Below, one piece after another: positions 44,366-55,800 of a DNA stretch of 64,000 nt. This DNA comes from Podarcis raffonei (Eukaryota; Chordata; Lepidosauria; Squamata; Lacertidae): the NCBI RefSeq assembly GCF_027172205.1, contig NC_070602.1, forward strand, positions 52,905,520-52,969,519. The letters run 5' to 3'. A program made the translations under genes and the position numbers. Numbering within the stretch: the stretch's first letter is position 1; every line of letters starts with the position of its first letter. The notes under the pieces are model-generated. The model made no database searches. It had not been told where the DNA came from and was given only the letters and a program-made list of their open reading frames with translations.

Positions 44366-45228
44366 AAGTCTTTATAAATGACTTGGATGAAGGAATTGAG
44401 GGGATGCTCATCAAATTTGCAGATGACACCAAACTGGGAGGGGTAGTTAATGCCGCAGAAGACAGAATCAGAATTCAAAATGACCTTAACAGATTGGAGA
44501 ACTGGGCGGAAGCTAACAAAATTAATTTCAGTAGGGACAAAGGTAAGGTTCTGCACTTAGGCTGGAAGAACCAGATGCATATATAGGATGAGGGACACCT
44601 GGCTTACTAGCAGTACATGTGAAAAGGATCTAGGGCTCTTGGTCAACCATGAGGCTGTATCAACAGAAGTATAATGTCCAGATCAAGAGAAGCAATAGTA
44701 CCACTCTATTCTGCCTTAGTCAGACCACACTTGGAATACTGTGTCCAATTCTGAGCACCACAATTTAAGGATGTTGACAAACTGGAACGTGTTTAGAGGA
44801 AGACAACCAGGATGATCAAGGGTCTGGAAACAGCCTTATGAGGAGCACTTGAAGGAGCTGGGTATGTTTAGCTTGGAAAAGAGGAGACTGAGAGGAGATA
44901 TGATAGCCATCTTCAAATATCTTAAGGGCTGTCACATGGAGGAGGGAGCATGCTGGTTTTCTCCTGCTCTGAAGGGTAGGACTCGAACCAATGGCTTCAA
45001 GTTGCAAGAAAGGATATTCAGACTAAACATTCGGAAAAAACTTTCTGACAGTAAGAGCCGTTCAGCAGTGGAACAGACTCTCATTAGAGGTGGACAACTC
45101 TCCTTCCTTGGAGGTTTTTAAACAGGTTGGATGGCCATCTGTCATGGATGCTTTAGCTGAGATTCCTGCATTGCAGGGGGTTGGACTAAATGACCCTTGG
45201 GGTTCCTTCCAACTCTATGTTTCTATGT
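44366..45228 (+). mobile_element. CR1 LINE 3' end
   Basis: Encodes the last part of the CR1 reverse transcriptase (MLIKFADDTKLGGVVNAAED, then LNRLENWAEANKINF), followed by TTAGTCAGACCACACTTGGA, GAAAAGAGGAGACTGAGAGG, and the 3' UTR ending GGGGTTCCTTCCAACTCTAT GTTTCTATG, the octamer-like CR1 terminus. Several in-frame stops and frame changes follow codon 67 of the open part, so it is inactive. 5'-truncated. Confidence 0.9.
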
Positions 45229-46170
45229 TGTAAACAGCAGGAAGGACAAATTCCAGTGGAAGGGCATCCAATAGTCAGGATGCCAACACAGGTAAGGCCC
45301 TGCTTTGCATGCCAAAACCATGAATCCTAGTGGGGAAGATATGGAAAACCCCACTCCCATCGATCATAGGGTTTGAATAAGCTGATATTGGAAGAGGCAC
45401 TCCTGTAGATACTTGGATTCTAAGCTGTTTAGAGCTTTATAAGCCACTATCAAAACCTTGGATCAGGCCAGTAGCACATTGCAGCTAATAACTGGGCAGC
45501 AGCATTCTGCACAAGCTGAAACTTCCGGGCTGTTTTCAAGGGTGGTCCCACATCAATAGCCCAAACTGCAGGAGTCCAAACATGAGGTCACTACACCATG
45601 GTTTAATGATATCCCATTCCAGAAATGGCCATAGCTGTTGTAGCTGGAAATAGGCATGCCTTGCCATCAAGGACACCTGAACGTTCCTTCAGAGGGAATG
45701 CTATCCCATCCAGAACAGGCTGTCTCCCAGATTTCTGCTCATACGGAAAGCCTATCCAAAGCCTATCCAAATTTCAGCTGGATTCAGTTGCAGTTTATTG
45801 ACCCTAATTCAGTTTGCCATTGCCTCCAAACACCAGATTCACGATTCAGAAAGAATGGAGAGCTAGAACATGCTGATAACATTGCATTCCAAATGAATAC
45901 AAATGTATTCAAACATGTGACTCCAATGATCTGTTTCATATATAAATTAAATAATATGGGAACTAAGATGGAACTTGGAAATTGCACAAAATGCGTCTCC
46001 TAATGCTACTGTGGTAGCAACATAGTAGGTAGAAGCATAACCACTGTGACACAGTAACCCCAACTCACAGAGCGATTCCAGGAGGATACTGTGGTCCATA
46101 GCATAAAAAGTCAGAGATAGGCGTACTCTCTCTATCCCTGTCGATGGGTGAATTAGTTGTAATACAGATC
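45229..46170. repeat. Old LINE-like dispersed repeat (unclassified)
   Basis: Ordered words that I recognise from dispersed squamate repeats: GAGCTTTATAAGCCACTATC, CAGCAGCATTCTGCACAAGC, CCATCCAGAACAGGCTGTCT, GATTCAGTTGCAGTTTATTG and TTGCCTCCAAACACCAGATT. It is heavily decayed with no intact frame. I cannot say which LINE clade or strand it came from. Confidence 0.5.
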
Positions 46171-47051
46171 TATTTCAATTTGGTTCCAGCAGCACAAACA
46201 GCCTCCTCTAATTAGTTCTATTTTTCATAAGCTAATATATCATTTTTTTCTGAAATGGAGCATAATTAGCAGTGATTCCATTTTAGTATCTCAGCATGCC
46301 AGTCCAATCCTTTTGTGTACTTCAGCACCAATTAATGGATTTATTCGGGGGGAGAATGTGTCCTGTTTACTTCAGTTGCTATCTGCTTGCAATAAAAAAA
46401 TTCAAGGTTAATCTGCCCCAGAGGTTACAGGTTTTTGTACACTCTCCTTTCCATCACTTTTAGTTATTCCAGCCTTCTTTCATTTTTACATAAAAACTGA
46501 TCAATGCCAACAACCCAACTCTGACAGGTTGGCATTAAAATGCACTCAGTTCAGAAATCTTTCCATACAATACTGTTAACATTGCAGCAAAGCCGTTCAA
46601 AAATGTTCCATCAGACAGAAATAATGTTGTGTTTCCAGGCTACAAAACACTTTACTCTAGTAAAATGTTGTCTCCTCCAAACCTCCAGATCAATCATGTT
46701 TCAGTAACAAACAGGCACACTTTTATGGAAGAAATATTTTGTGGCAGTTGGGAGATAGTTGTGTCAAACTATCTACTGCATCTATTTTACCAATCTTCTC
46801 TAGGGAAAATTAATTAAATCTAGTGGCAAAGAGAGAAGCTAAAAAAACCCCAAAGTTCAATATGATGGAACATACTATAGTCCTCCTTTCGGAAAACATC
46901 TAAGGATATAGGGTTACATAGTTACATTTTGAGCCTACCTTTCTCCCCACAAAAATTGATATAAGAGAATGAAAAGGAAATCGCTGTGCATGTTCGAGTG
47001 TTTTGAAAAATTGTTGAGAAACAAATGCACCATATAAATAATAATCTATGT
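46171..47051. other. No gene seen
   Basis: AT-rich non-coding DNA without recognised repeats. Confidence 0.45.
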
Positions 47052-47372
47052 CAGGGGTCAGCAAACATTTTCAGCAGGGGGCCGGTCCACTGTCCCTCAG
47101 ACCTTGTGAGGGGCCGGACTATATTTTTTGGGGGGAAATGAACTAATTCCTATGCCCCACAAATAACCCAGAAATGCATTTTAAATAAAAGCACACATTC
47201 TACTCATGTAAAAACACCAGACAGGCCCCACAAATAACCCAGAGATGCATTTTAAATAAAAGGACACATTCTACTCATGTAAAAACATGCTGATTCCCAG
47301 ACCGTCCGCGGGCCTGATTTAGAAGGCGATTGGGCCGGATTCGACCCCCAGGCCTTAGTTTGCCTACCCATG
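47052..47372. mobile_element. Non-autonomous hAT element with an internal tandem duplication
   Basis: Left end CAGGGGTCAGCAAACATTTT, right end GTTTGCCTACCCATG, imperfect inverse of each other. The body includes GGGGGCCGGTCCACTGTCCC and ATTGGGCCGGATTCGACCCC. A unit of about 64 bp starting GCCCCACAAATAACCCAGA occurs twice, at 47154-47217 and 47225-47287. No clean 8-bp duplication was found, so the right edge may be eroded. Confidence 0.75.
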
Positions 47373-47382
47373 TATTCTATGT

Positions 47383-48631
47383 CTTCCTTGTGGACACTTC
47401 TGGAATGCTGACCCTCGCTCATGGTAGCCTGCCACTTGTAGCACCATTTGTATTTTGGATGAATTTCAAAACTGGAATAATCTGTATAGAAATCTTCAAT
47501 GAGGGGCAGTCGTGAGATATGGTACAGTAGAGAGGGCTTTAGTTTCCTTCCAACTATGATTCTAATCTATATGAAACCCCTTCCACTGAAAGGGGGGGGA
47601 GGCAGAAGATGGGCACTAAATGGCATTTGTGTGCTTAATATATATGGCAGTGAAGTCTCTATTCATATTTTTAAAAAACACCTATTAAAACCAGTAAAGT
47701 AAAAACAGTACATGATTATGGAAGTGGCAGCATCATAGGACAAGTGTTTCCTGTACAGAGACAAAGCTGAGACGTTTCTTTCTGAACAATGAAAATGAAA
47801 TGTTTCAGTACAGACCCTGCCACAGCAAATTACTGATGTATTTCAGTTCATTTTGCTGACAGATGTCAGAGTGAATAGCAGCTCTTCTGCTAAACCATCA
47901 ATGGCATGCTGCATTCTCAATAATTCAGGGCACATGGTACAAGTGTACCTCCAGCAAACAGAAGTAATTGGAACGTTGGTGTTTTTTTAAAAAAAATTCA
48001 CGTATTTCAACATGATTTTAAAATAAAAATTAAAAGGCAACAGCTACATGAAATAGCGCCTTCTGAATATGGATTCCCTTGCAGCCATGGATCAAAGCAT
48101 CATTTTCATTCTGATCAGCACTACTCATTCATTTGTAGCACTTACAATCTCCACCCACTTCCAAAGGTTTGAAGGAGCTTAACATACAGTTTTCAAAGTA
48201 AGCTCCCACCTAGGAAACTCCCAAAACCAAATGTGCTTAATTTCAGCAGAACTGCATTAGTTGTCATCAAATCATTCTCCAGTTAGTCCACATAGTTTCA
48301 TACTTTGCAACTAGCTTCAAGACTGTTCTGTAACAGTCAAGCATGGCAAGACATTTCTTTAACCCCACTGAAGTGTATGAAGGGGGGGAAATGGTGAAAA
48401 GGAACTCCAGAAGGCAACCAGGGATGTCTTTGTCCTCAAAATTCTGGTCTTGACTGTAGCAGAAGCCCCTAGTCAACAGTGTGAAATAGGCAGAACTTGA
48501 CATGCAAGCCCATTAGAGTTATAGGGAAATGTTCATAACTGAAGTTAGAATCCAAATTTAATTTTACGTCAATTTTAGAATTAGTCAAAAAATAACATTT
48601 TTTTAGCATGGGACCTAACCTTCTGCACAGC

Positions 48632-48682
<51 letters not shown>

Positions 48683-51600
48683 AATTTGATGGTATTAGCA
48701 GTAGCAGTCATTCTGATACTGGATTTCAATAACTTTCCAGGCAACGATACTGCCCCATGACTGGAGCTACATGCCTGCTCTTTCTCAGTGTTGTTCTTCA
48801 GGCAGGACAGAGTAAAGATGAGCCTTACACTGTCTGGTAGTTTAGGGAAACATCTTTCAAGGACTAAAGTTGAACTACATCCTTTGAAATAGTCCGCTTT
48901 AAAAGGGGAAAATAGCTCAGCTCAGTCAAGTACTTCCTCAAAGAAAGCTTTATTGCAAAGCTAATGTTGGCCAGCAGGAAAGAAGAAACAAACACAAATG
49001 CCAAGCTCAGCTTCAACGTAATCCTTGTAACAAGAGCAAGACATTCTTACTCCGATCAAACAAACGCTCTTATCTCTGTGCTAGCAGAGAGCCAGGAGCT
49101 GGCTGGAGATGTGACAGTAGGGGAAGAACAACGTGTGTTCAGGTGAACCAGAGCAAATGGCACATTGATCAAGATAGGATCAACCCACAGCCCTTCTCGT
49201 TGGAGCCTGCACAACATGAACTATCCTGACAGGAGGAAACAGCTATCACTGTATGCAATGGACAAGATTTCCTTCGCTCCATTCACTGGGCTGTTGTGTG
49301 GGACCATTTTCTTCCTGCTGCCTTGTCAGCCTGTCTGAGAAAAGCAACTAGCTCCAGCTTTCCAGAACAGGCAGTTCTCACAGCAGGCCATTAAACTGAA
49401 GCGGAGTTTGACTTGAAAAGGCTACCCAACATGGGTCTCCCAGGACCAGCTTTACCTATAGGCTTCCAGTTCTGAACATGACATTGACCATCTTCCACGA
49501 GCTCAAGACACATAGAGCCTGTTCTCTGAAGTCGATCACAGGCCATAGGGTTGTCTCTTTTATGTTTAGGGTGCCTTCAGCATAAGTTTTAACCACTGGT
49601 TTATCTCTGCTGTGCATTTCGTGGCTAGGCAATACAGTGGTTTGCTACACTATTAACAACAAGCAAAGTGCCTATTGTTATGATGCGCAGAGGATGAAGG
49701 GAAGGTTTATATACTGTGAAGACCTGCAGAGTGGAAAGGGCTGGAATCCTCTGCACATAGATATTGCACACTCTTACACAATCTCTGCCAGCCTGGCCAC
49801 CTAGCATGAAGAACCGAAAATAGGTTTTGCTCACAGGGTCTCCAAAAAAACTCAAACAGCACATTGTGGGGGGGAACCACTTCTCTATATGGGAGTAACC
49901 ATTCAAGTTTTATGGGAGAAAAATAATGGGTTATATTTGGTGTCACTTCTGAAGCAGGTGTGTAATACTTGTACAAGCAGCTGGTGGGGAAGAATGGCAC
50001 CAAAGGATTAAGTACCCTCTCTCCAAGCATTACTGCTCAAAAGCAATTTGGGGTAAGTGAAAAGGTAACAGGAGAGCCAGTCCACAGGTCTCGTGCATAA
50101 AGTGTAGTTTGACCTCAATATTATTAGATGTCCGCTTGCCCCTTTTTTTTCGCAGTGGAAAGGTCAAGCCTGAATAACTAAGTGTTTATTTAGCAACAAA
50201 CAAATGCAGCAAAAATCAGCCTCAGCTCATATGAAAAACCTTGGGACACATAAATTCACAGAAGTGGTTTCGGCTTGAGAGGGTGCGGCAGTGGTCCACA
50301 ATTCAAGCAAACAAAATGTGTTGCTATAGAAACAGGGCGTTTAAAAGTAGCACACAAACACAAAAATCACACCAGTAAAAGAGCTATTTCCAAGCTGAAA
50401 ATGTTTATGACCAGAAAAGGCAAAGTGAGTGATCAACGTGTTTAGTTAAGCAAATGGTGCTAGTACTTGATGAGATATTTTAGGCTGCACAGGCACTCAT
50501 CATCATCATCATCTGTCATCTACCATTCATAGGGGAGGAAACATGCTGCCTTGGGCTAGGCAGTGCTGTGTTTTAGTTAGTTCTAGAGCTCCTTAGCCTC
50601 TTTTCTGCCATTTGGTAACCATGGCACTTGCAGTAGCACATCAGATGACTTGGCCAAATTGATCACTCAGGCTGTTCTCTGAACAAGGTTAACAGGAATG
50701 GATGGAATGGTGCCAGCCTGGCAGTTTGATAAAAACACACGAGTGATTTCAAAGGAATTAATCTGATAACGCAAATGCTTGAAAAGCAAGCGGAGCAGTG
50801 GAAGTGGTAGAGAAGCTGGAGAACTAGAAAGTCTGGATTTACTACTTAGAACAAAAAAATACCATGAAGCATCCTCACTCACCCACCTCAAAGTGGCTTC
50901 CTTTGCTACAGAAGTCATGCCCTCAGTATGAAGCCTTAGCAAAGAGCCATTGCTTTTCCTGTGCTTACAATGCCGTTTTCCAATTCCTGACCAGCGGGAT
51001 ATATCCTTATGTGTCTTCTGTTGTTGGCCTTACAACACGGCTTCAACAAGAACAAACCCTGAAAACTGATCAACCACACAAGGAGAATTGTGGGGTCGTT
51101 CTGCTAAGTGGGCCACACAAACACATTCAATTCTACAGTTTGAAGAGAAATAGAAGCTATAAACTCTGAACAGATACATCTTGTATCAAAATGTCATGTT
51201 TCAATTTGGGGCAATGAAGAATCATGATAGCATTCAGAGACAGATGGGTTTTAGAATTTAAAAGAACTAAAAAAATAATAAAAATCATCGTGTACAACTT
51301 AACTCTTATTCTAAAGCTGAAACAGTCAAGAGCCCTTGACAGATGGCAACGTCTTACAAAGTTCCTTCTAGGAACACATCTTTAGTGGAGTGTTTCTTAC
51401 AAGTATAACATTTTTATCTCGCACAATATGAACAGCATACACAACTCATCCATCAGTTCAATCTTTAATTAATGGAAGGATTCTGTATACCTTCAGTTCC
51501 AATAAATTCTTGTTTATAAGCAAATTGCCATAGAAACAGCTGCAAACTATATTTGAAATAAACAACTGGAGTTTTCCCCATTTCATATATAGGTTACACT

Positions 51601-51960
51601 TCTCATTAAAATAATAAAGGCTATGTTGATTGCATATCTTCATGCACAGTGCCTCAGTCCAAAGGCAGCATTTGAAGGAAGACTTTTTAAACCCAATGTG
51701 TGGTACCAATATAGAAAGCAGTGATGGGGACTATGCTTCTTGGTGGTGGCTCAGTTTACAGTGCTCAGAGGATGCTCACTCTAATGGGTAACCTATGACC
51801 ACTTAGGACCACAGAGGACGAGGCTGATTTTGATAAAGCATCTCCTCCTGCCATGTTTTCTATTCCCTCCCCAGGCTCCATTGCTTATTTTAAATTAGCT
51901 GGGCCAAACTATGTAACATACATACCATCTAATTTAGCCCCTAATATGGACGCTAAAGCA
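47383..51960. other. Intergenic DNA between C11orf96 and ALKBH3
   Basis: No exon recognised across 4.6 kb. Contains a (CT)n microsatellite (48635-48682) and a short ATC run at 50500-50512. Open frames lack domains. Confidence 0.45.
48635..48682. repeat. (CT)n microsatellite
   Basis: About 23 CT units with one G interruption near the right end. Confidence 0.95.
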
Positions 51961-51987
51961 ATCTTTACACCAGGGTAGTGAGCAAGG

Positions 51988-52092
51988 TGCTCTCCAAATG
52001 TTGTTGGACTCCAACTCCCATTATCTCTGACCCTTGGCCATGCTCGCAGCAGCTCATGGGCATTGTAGTCAAAACCACCTCTGAAGGGCACC
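51988..52092. mobile_element. Palindromic CAACTCCCAT-type MITE
   Basis: Ends GGTGCTCTCC and GAAGGGCACC are roughly inverted. Inside, GTTGTTGGACTCCAACTCCC pairs with GGGCATTGTAGTC around TTGGCCATGCTCGCAGCAGC. Related copies lie at 17270, 55722 and 63120. Confidence 0.55.
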
Positions 52093-53898
52093 AAATGGGC
52101 AAACCCAGCCCCATAAGAATGTGGGGTGAGGCACAGGGACCATTAGGGGAAAGAAGTGGTACAAATGAGCCTTGGATCCTAAAGCTAAGAGTTCACAGAA
52201 GGAATGTTTCCTGTCCCAAACATCTCCAGAATCCCATCCAACACTGTTCAGGTGGGCCCATGAACCTCCTTTTCAAGATTTCCTTTCATAGAATCTTCAT
52301 TAAGGTAAACTAATCAGTCATAGATTCTAGCCTACAAGTACTGCTGATTCAATAATTACTGTGGACAGTATTTAGACAGGGGTAATGCACAGCCAATGAA
52401 CAACTAACACCTATAACCACAAGGCAGTAAGAAAAAAAAAGCTGGATAACTTCATTGCTACCATTGAATTGGTAGTGAAACATACCCCCAAGCAGCAGGA
52501 ATAGATCAAGGCAAGCATAAAGTAGGTTGGAATCTGCAGGCAGATTTCTAGGTAATCCAAAGATCAGCAAGGGTTTCTGGCTTGTCATGGTAAAAAGCCT
52601 TTTTTCCACCCTAAGTGAGGTTACTGAAATCAAGAAAGCTTTAGGAAACAGGAGACAATTTACCTGTGAAAGGGTATGTATGTGAGCGCAGGCACTGAAA
52701 ACCAATTCCTAGGCTGAGTATGTACTCAGATCACTTTATTCTGCAATTCTATGCCTGGCACCATTTTGCAACTGGTTCTTATTGGTGGCACTCAGGGTTC
52801 TATTGGCAAGCAAAGCAAGATTCTGCAAGAATAAAAGCTACCTGCCCTGACATAGACTGGTCTTGGTGGATCATTCCCAAATCTTACAACCTGCCAATTA
52901 TGTGTTGCCTTTGAAAAGTATACTGAATGGACCCCGAAAACAGGGTGGGAAGCAGTGCTTTATAGATAAGCAGTATAAACCCTTGCTTCCCCCAAACCAC
53001 TATGGAGCTGTGTATTCATTCCACTGCTGTGTGAGATGCATTTCAGTGCAATTAGGCAATGCTTGCCACTTAGCAGCATCTTCAATGACAGGGTACTCTG
53101 GGTAGACATACAGAGGGTTTTTTTTGAAGAATGTGCTGCAGGATGCTCCTAGGAGAGGCCAGGACACTCTCCAAATGCATTAGAATACATTTGAAAATAA
53201 AGTTGAGATAGTAGGAATTTTTCAACAATGCAGCAATTAACAACATGGAGAGCATCAGTATGCATAGCACGGGGCTCTGAAGACAGGGATACCGTTTCCA
53301 AATTCTATTACTGGGTAATTTAATGGTTTCAGCAGAGTCAGTTCTTTATACTGTGCTCACATACACTTCAGGTTTTTGGGAGACAGGCCTTATGTGTGCT
53401 ACTGCAGTACCTCAAGTTGTGCTTTGATTATTCCCTCTGGAGTTAACTGAGAAGATTCTTATTCATATAACCAATTTTTTATGTAGCACAGTACAAACAA
53501 AAAGCCCAAATGTAGTCATTCTCCTCCATCAGGAAAATCCTCTCTCAGCTTGCCTGAGGGAAAACTTGTTAAAAGTGGTGCTTGCAGATTAGCAAGAGCT
53601 CAAGATATTTGATTCAAACCAGTCATACTAAAATTAATGCTCTACAGGGAAATTTGTTTTTCAATAAAACAAAAATAGTTTACCACCAAGCACTACACAT
53701 TAGCAAACAGTACTAGAAAAAGGCATCACTCATCACTGGGAACTTGCGACTGTTACAGGCTCTCATTATAGCAGCCTCTTTCTTCTCTCCCTTCAAATGC
53801 TGGCATCATAATACTGAACTGAAATCAGGCTTGTCTCACCCAAACCAGCATTAATCTCTGGCCTCACAGCAAGAGCACAGTACCACAGAACATTTCAT
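52093..53898 (-). other. ALKBH3 3' UTR and downstream DNA
   Basis: No further coding exon after the ALKBH3 stop. On the minus strand AATAAA occurs at 52736-52731 and ATTAAA at 53322-53317; either could end the transcript. The rest is unique-looking DNA. Confidence 0.4.
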
Positions 53899-53991
53899 TC
53901 AAGTGCGCATTGCCTCAGAGTCTGAATACATTGTCCTAAATGTCAGATTTACACGGGCTTCCCTGGAGTGATATTCCTTGGGTACGCGATG
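53899..53991 (-). CDS. ALKBH3: ALKBH3 terminal coding exon with stop codon (human 257-286)
   Basis: Thirty codons plus TGA (53901-53899). The exon begins HRVPKEYHSREARVNLTFR; its first residue corresponds to human H257, the third iron ligand, and the two arginines of RVNLTFR correspond to R269 and R275, which bind 2-oxoglutarate. The acceptor is TTTGTTTCAG with AG at 53993-53992. The C-terminal tail (MYSDSEAMRT) differs from human but gives the same numbering, ending at 286. Together with the other three exons every catalytic residue is present, so the gene looks functional. The 3' UTR continues to lower coordinates. A TTTATT at 52731-52736 would read AATAAA on this strand and is one candidate end, but I cannot settle the polyadenylation site. 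Confidence 0.97.
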   Translation of the reverse strand, partial: HRVPKEYHSREARVNLTFRTMYSDSEAMRT

Positions 53992-54145
53992 CTGAAACAA
54001 AGAACCAAAACAAAGTTAATCTGCTATCCATACACAAAACTTTACTGTAAGAATATACAAAAATATCCATATTCTTTTCTATCTTACAACTTCAGTCTGG
54101 ACTTACTTTTAAGGCTACTTTTTCAGAGCTTTTTTGAAAAAAATA

Positions 54146-54600
54146 CAGTGGTGCCTCGCAAGACGAAAAGAATCCGTTCCGCGAGTCTCTTCGTCTTGCG
54201 GTTTTTTCGTCTTGCGAAGCAAGCCCATTAGCGGCTTAGCAGATTAGCGCTATTAGCGGCTTAGCGGGTTTAGCGGATCAGCTGATAAGCGGCTTAGAGG
54301 CTTAGCGGATCAGCTGATAAGCGGTTTAGCGGATCAGCTGATAAGCGGTTTAGCAGATCAGCTGTTAAGCGGCTTAGCGATCAGCTGTTAAGCGGCTTAG
54401 CGGATCAGCTGATAAGCGGCTTAGCGGCTTGGGAAAAGGGGGGGGAGAGGAAAAAAACCCTGCAGGAACTCGCAAGACATTTTCATCTTGCAAAGCAAGC
54501 CCATAGGAAATTCGTTTTGCGAAGCACCTCCAAAACGGAAAACCCTTTCGTCTAGCGGGTTTTCCATCTTGCGAGGCATTCGTCTTGCGGGGCACCACTG
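54146..54600. mobile_element. Tigger/mariner-like MITE, family C, with internal tandem expansion
   Basis: TA at 54144-54145 and 54601-54602 flank ends CAGTGGTGCCTCGCAAGACG and TCTTGCGGGGCACCACTG. Left and right parts repeat the word TTCGTCTTGCG. Between about 54228 and 54425 there is a minisatellite of units like GCGGCTTAGCGGATCAGCTG ATAA, repeated about seven times with variation. It lies in the last intron of ALKBH3. Confidence 0.82.
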
Positions 54601-55011
54601 TACAAACAAACAAAAGCTCAATTTCATTTTGCTTTGCTTTTTGAAAGTTATTTCTCCAACATTAATATTCGTTATTGCCACATGAGATTGCCACGCAGTG
54701 CTATTTAAGCGAAGTTTTACGAGGTTTCTATCCCACTCTTACTGGTTTATCAGAAAGGATATTATAAAATTATAAAGTAAGATCTCGGAGCTTTGTGAAT
54801 TGTTGACTGTTGCACAAGAAGCAGTCCAATTCCATAGGAAACAACTCTCCATAATTCCCACTCCTGAAGGCATTTTATTTGTTCGTTCACTTTCAATCTT
54901 AGGTTCCCCAATGATTATGCCTTGTAGAAATCCAGGGGGAAGAAATGGCATCCAACCCCGGGGAGTTCAGGGGGAGGTGAACTATTTCCACTTATGTTTA
55001 AACAGTCTCAC

Positions 55012-55110
55012 CTGCCAGTCTTCTTGAGCTGCTCCTTCCATCATAAGCAGCGTCCCATGATCCAATGGTATATGCACCCTCTGCACATAAGTAAAGTCGT
55101 TGTTTTCTTC
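55012..55110 (-). CDS. ALKBH3: ALKBH3 exon (human 224-256)
   Basis: Ninety-nine bases, 33 codons, phase 0 at both ends: EENNDFTYVQRV, then IPLDHGTLLMMEGAAQEDWQ. The LDHGTLL.MEG block is the signature AlkB-family strand-turn that packs against the iron site, and DWQ directly precedes the third iron ligand, which starts the next exon. Splice sites are clear: TTTCTCTTCTCAG before the exon (AG at 55112-55111) and GTGAG after it (from 55011). Residue count equals the human exon exactly. The following intron to the last exon is about 1.0 kb and contains a 455-bp expanded MITE. Substitutions relative to human (for example MM for IM) are conservative. Confidence 0.97.
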
Positions 55111-55149
55111 CTGAGAAGAGAAACATTATGTACAGCCAGTGTATAATTA

Positions 55150-55275
55150 ACGGTTGAGCAAGGTTAGCCTGAGAGATAGAAACTTCCCAAGGTGTCCCAG
55201 CAAGCTCCATTACTTAGGGGGAATTTGAACCTAATCCATGGTTCCTAATTCAACATGCTAACCGCTATACCACAC
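55150..55275 (-). repeat. MIR-like CORE-SINE 5' part, reversed
   Basis: On the minus strand: CCAGTGTGGTATAGCGGTTA, GCATGTTGAATTAGGAACCA, GGTTCAAATTCCCC. These are the tRNA-like half with box A and box B. It lies immediately upstream, in transcription order, of ALKBH3 exon 224-256. Confidence 0.6.
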
Positions 55276-55289
55276 TGGTTTATCAACTA

Positions 55290-55647
55290 CAGGCAACTCC
55301 CAATTTACGCGGGGGTTATGTTCTGAGGCACCGCACACATAGATTTGAAACACCATTGGGAAAGCCTGCAAACACCCTCTAATGCCATGGAAACTATTGA
55401 AGAACCCTTGAAAAAACCAGCAGCACTTACCAGACCACCAAACTCCACCATAATCGCTCCCTCCAAACCTCTTTTCTAACTCTTAACTCTCCACAAGGCC
55501 TCAAAGGTTGGTGGAAAGTCTCTCAGGACTGCACTTGCAAAGGCTTTCCTGACTCTTTTAGGGCCATTTCTGCCATTTTTAATGTCACTTCCGGGTTCAG
55601 CACAATGCACATGTCAATTGGATGCACCTACATTGGGAGCTTGCCTG
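55290..55647. mobile_element. Tigger/mariner-like MITE, family D (CAGGCAACTCCC ends)
   Basis: TA at 55288-55289 and 55648-55649 flank left end CAGGCAACTCCCAATTTACG and right end GGGAGCTTGCCTG. The interior includes CGGGGGTTATGTTCTGAGGC and AACCAGCAGCACTTACCAG. Same family as 59986-60305, both inside one ALKBH3 intron. Confidence 0.75.
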
Positions 55648-55721
55648 TATATCAACTCTTGCTCCGTGTGGAGAGGATAACTCCATCTCGTCAGGTGGAA
55701 TGTGTTAGGCAGAGATAGAGA

Positions 55722-55800
55722 AGCTGTGGCCCCCAGGTTTGTTGGTCCACAACCCCCATCAGCTCCATCCAGCATGGCCAACATTCAGATCAATTGTTTA
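55722..55800. repeat. Palindromic CAACCCCCATCAG-type repeat fragment
   Basis: TGGCCCCCAGGTTTGTTGGT, CCACAACCCCCATCAGCTCC, ATCCAGCATGGCCAACATTC follow the same order as 63120-63225. Only half of the palindrome remains. Confidence 0.45.

Noticed and set aside
54228-54425. CRISPR-like array
   Set aside because: Units are contiguous and variable with no spacers, inside a transposon of a vertebrate genome; it is a minisatellite.
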